Source: Hyphomicrobiales bacterium
GTDB lineage: Bacteria; Pseudomonadota; Alphaproteobacteria; Rhizobiales; Aestuariivirgaceae
Length of the DNA: 6,926 bases
Direction of reading: 5' to 3'
Assembly: GCA_014380505.1 (NCBI GenBank)
Contig: JACMJT010000629.1
Span: forward strand, 1 to 6,926
Shown: positions 6,105-6,926 of the stretch, one piece after another
Position numbering within the stretch: the stretch's first letter is position 1
Layout of the letters: every line of letters starts with the position of its first letter
The notes under the pieces: model-generated
What the model was told of the DNA's origin: nothing
The model's input: the letters and a program-made list of their open reading frames with translations, nothing else
Databases searched by the model: none
Translations under genes and position numbers: made by a program

Positions 6105-6340
6105 GAGACTATGCCCTGAACCGCGCCATGGCCGCCGAGAGCCTCGGCATGTCACCGCTCACTTTATTCCGCAACTGGAAGGCCCGCCGTGAAATGGCAA
6201 AGCTGGCAAACTGCGATGGCGAAGTTCTGCGCAGTCTTGCCGTCACGCGCGATGACGTGCGCTGGGCAATGGGGCTTCCGCTCAGCCGCGATCCCCGATT
6301 AGCCCTGGAAGACCGTGTTTTTAGGCGGTCCCGCGCGTGA
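6101..6340 (+). CDS. Small DUF1127-like protein, second of a coupled pair
   Basis: A 79-residue protein. Its middle, NWKARREMAKL followed by EVLRSLAVTRDDVRWAMG (about residues 26-57), follows the layout of DUF1127 proteins: an aromatic and Arg-rich helix, then a short L..L.V.R.D. segment. The tail GLPLSRDPRLALEDR lies outside that core. DUF1127 proteins are short, often abundant, Arg-rich proteins linked in Agrobacterium to phosphate and carbon physiology and RNA turnover; that role is only an inference here. The ATG at 6101 has GAGAGGG (6087-6093) 7 bases upstream and shares ATGA with the preceding stop, which favours it over a TTG at 6032 with no good ribosome site. It converges on the L,D-transpeptidase gene across 64 bases. 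Confidence 0.65.
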   Translation: MRDYALNRAMAAESLGMSPLTLFRNWKARREMAKLANCDGEVLRSLAVTRDDVRWAMGLPLSRDPRLALEDRVFRRSRA

Positions 6341-6384
6341 TCTACTTCACCGGGCGTGAGCGGGCAATCCTCGCGTCCGGTCAC

Positions 6385-6403
6385 GCCGATCGGACAGATC
6401 GGC
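6385..6403. other. Perfect hairpin between convergent genes
   Basis: GCCGATC (6385-6391) and GATCGGC (6397-6403) form a 7-bp stem with a 5-base loop, ending one base short of the L,D-transpeptidase stop codon. A longer-range inverted pair, GGCGTGA (6353-6359) and TCACGCC (6381-6387), competes with it. There is no T run on either strand, so a bidirectional terminator is possible but weakly supported. Confidence 0.3.
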
Positions 6404-6404
6404 C

Positions 6405-6926
6405 TTACGGCGGCAATACGACGACCCTGGTTCCGATCTCCACCTGGTCGTAGAGGTGGATCACATCAATATTGAGCAGGCCGAAGCAGCCTGCCGTGGC
6501 AGTGCGCCCAATGAGCTTGATATCATGCGTGCCATGGATGCGATAAACCGTGTCGACATCGCCCTGGTAGAGATAGAGGGCGCGGGCACCCATCGGATTG
6601 CTCGGGCCTCCCGGCATGCCGTGGATGTGTTTGGCAAGATTCGGAATCTCGGCGAGATGCTCGGGCGTTGGCACCCACACCGGCCATTTCGCCATGCGCC
6701 CGATGACGGCTTCGCCCGACCATGTCTTGCCCGCCTTCCCAACCGAGGTGCCGTAACGCGTCGCCTTGCCCTTGCCGCCCACATGATAAAGAAAGCGATG
6801 CCTAGCATCGACGACGATGGTGCCTTGAGGCTCCTGTGTCTCGTAATCCACCTCCCGCCGCCGGAACTTATAAGGGATGGATTTCGCATCGGATTCGAAG
6901 ACAGGAAACGGCTCGTCCGAGACAGC
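6405..6926 (-). CDS. YkuD-family L,D-transpeptidase (5' end beyond window)
   Basis: The visible 173 residues are the C-terminal part of an ErfK/YbiS/YcfS/YnhG (YkuD) enzyme; the frame stays open to the right edge, so start and export signal are not seen. YkuD enzymes use a cysteine to make 3-3 peptidoglycan cross-links or attach proteins to peptidoglycan in the periplasm. The fragment has the linker REVDYETQEPQGTIVVD (24-40), YGTSVGKAGKTWSG (58-71), GNP-like SNPMGARALYLY (109-120), and the catalytic block IHGT (130-133, His131) with TATAGCFGLLNIDV (142-155, Cys147). The common SHG before the cysteine reads TAG, but the G-C-hydrophobic-G order of the family is kept, so it is probably active. 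Internal GTG codons such as 6851 are not the start, because family-like sequence continues upstream. It is the usual domain seen in alphaproteobacterial paralogues, which are numerous. Confidence 0.92.
   Translation of the reverse strand, partial: AVSDEPFPVFESDAKSIPYKFRRREVDYETQEPQGTIVVDARHRFLYHVGGKGKATRYGTSVGKAGKTWSGEAVIGRMAKWPVWVPTPEHLAEIPNLAKHIHGMPGGPSNPMGARALYLYQGDVDTVYRIHGTHDIKLIGRTATAGCFGLLNIDVIHLYDQVEIGTRVVVLPP

Noticed and set aside
6032..6340. Longer form of the second small gene from a TTG at 6032
   Set aside because: There is no convincing ribosome site there, whereas the ATG at 6101 has GAGAGGG at the right distance and an ATGA overlap.

Overview
The window looks like an alphaproteobacterial chromosome. 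It is GC-rich, it pairs an ArsR-type/methyltransferase-fold regulator with metF, and it carries a TolB-like/TPR regulator with an SARP-type N-terminus, a YkuD enzyme of the type common in that class, and an intergenic palindromic repeat of the kind often seen there. I cannot name the genus. There are eight coding regions, two cut by the window edges, and no tRNA, rRNA, CRISPR array, insertion sequence or prophage gene. No gap between genes exceeds about 150 bases.

Left (1-1066, minus strand): two tandem paralogous MlaC/Ttg2-family genes, both with twin-arginine-like export signals, joined by a 4-base GTGA stop/start overlap. The second runs off the left edge. They suggest periplasmic lipid or hydrophobic-substrate transfer.

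Centre left (1067-3042, plus strand): a divergent intergenic region of 150 bases with a nearly perfect AT-rich palindrome over a likely promoter, then a SahR-like regulator (ArsR helix-turn-helix plus SAM/SAH-binding methyltransferase fold) on a TTG start, then metF overlapping it by 7 bases. This is a methyl-cycle unit: the regulator probably senses S-adenosylhomocysteine and represses itself and metF through the palindrome.

Centre (3043-3143): an 80-base REPIN-like element, two inverted homologous hairpins whose stems differ by compensatory base-pair changes, between the convergent metF and glutathione S-transferase genes.

Centre right (3144-5774, minus strand): a glutathione S-transferase-like gene with its own likely promoter, downstream of a 645-residue regulator made of an SARP-type winged helix, a BTAD domain, a TolB-like domain and TPR repeats.

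Right (5775-6926): a divergent region with an inverted repeat, two very small plus-strand genes sharing an ATGA overlap (the second resembles DUF1127), then a convergent minus-strand YkuD L,D-transpeptidase cut by the right edge. The items most worth a second look are the operator/regulator/metF unit, the REPIN-like element, the paired Tat-like MlaC proteins and the coupled small-gene pair.
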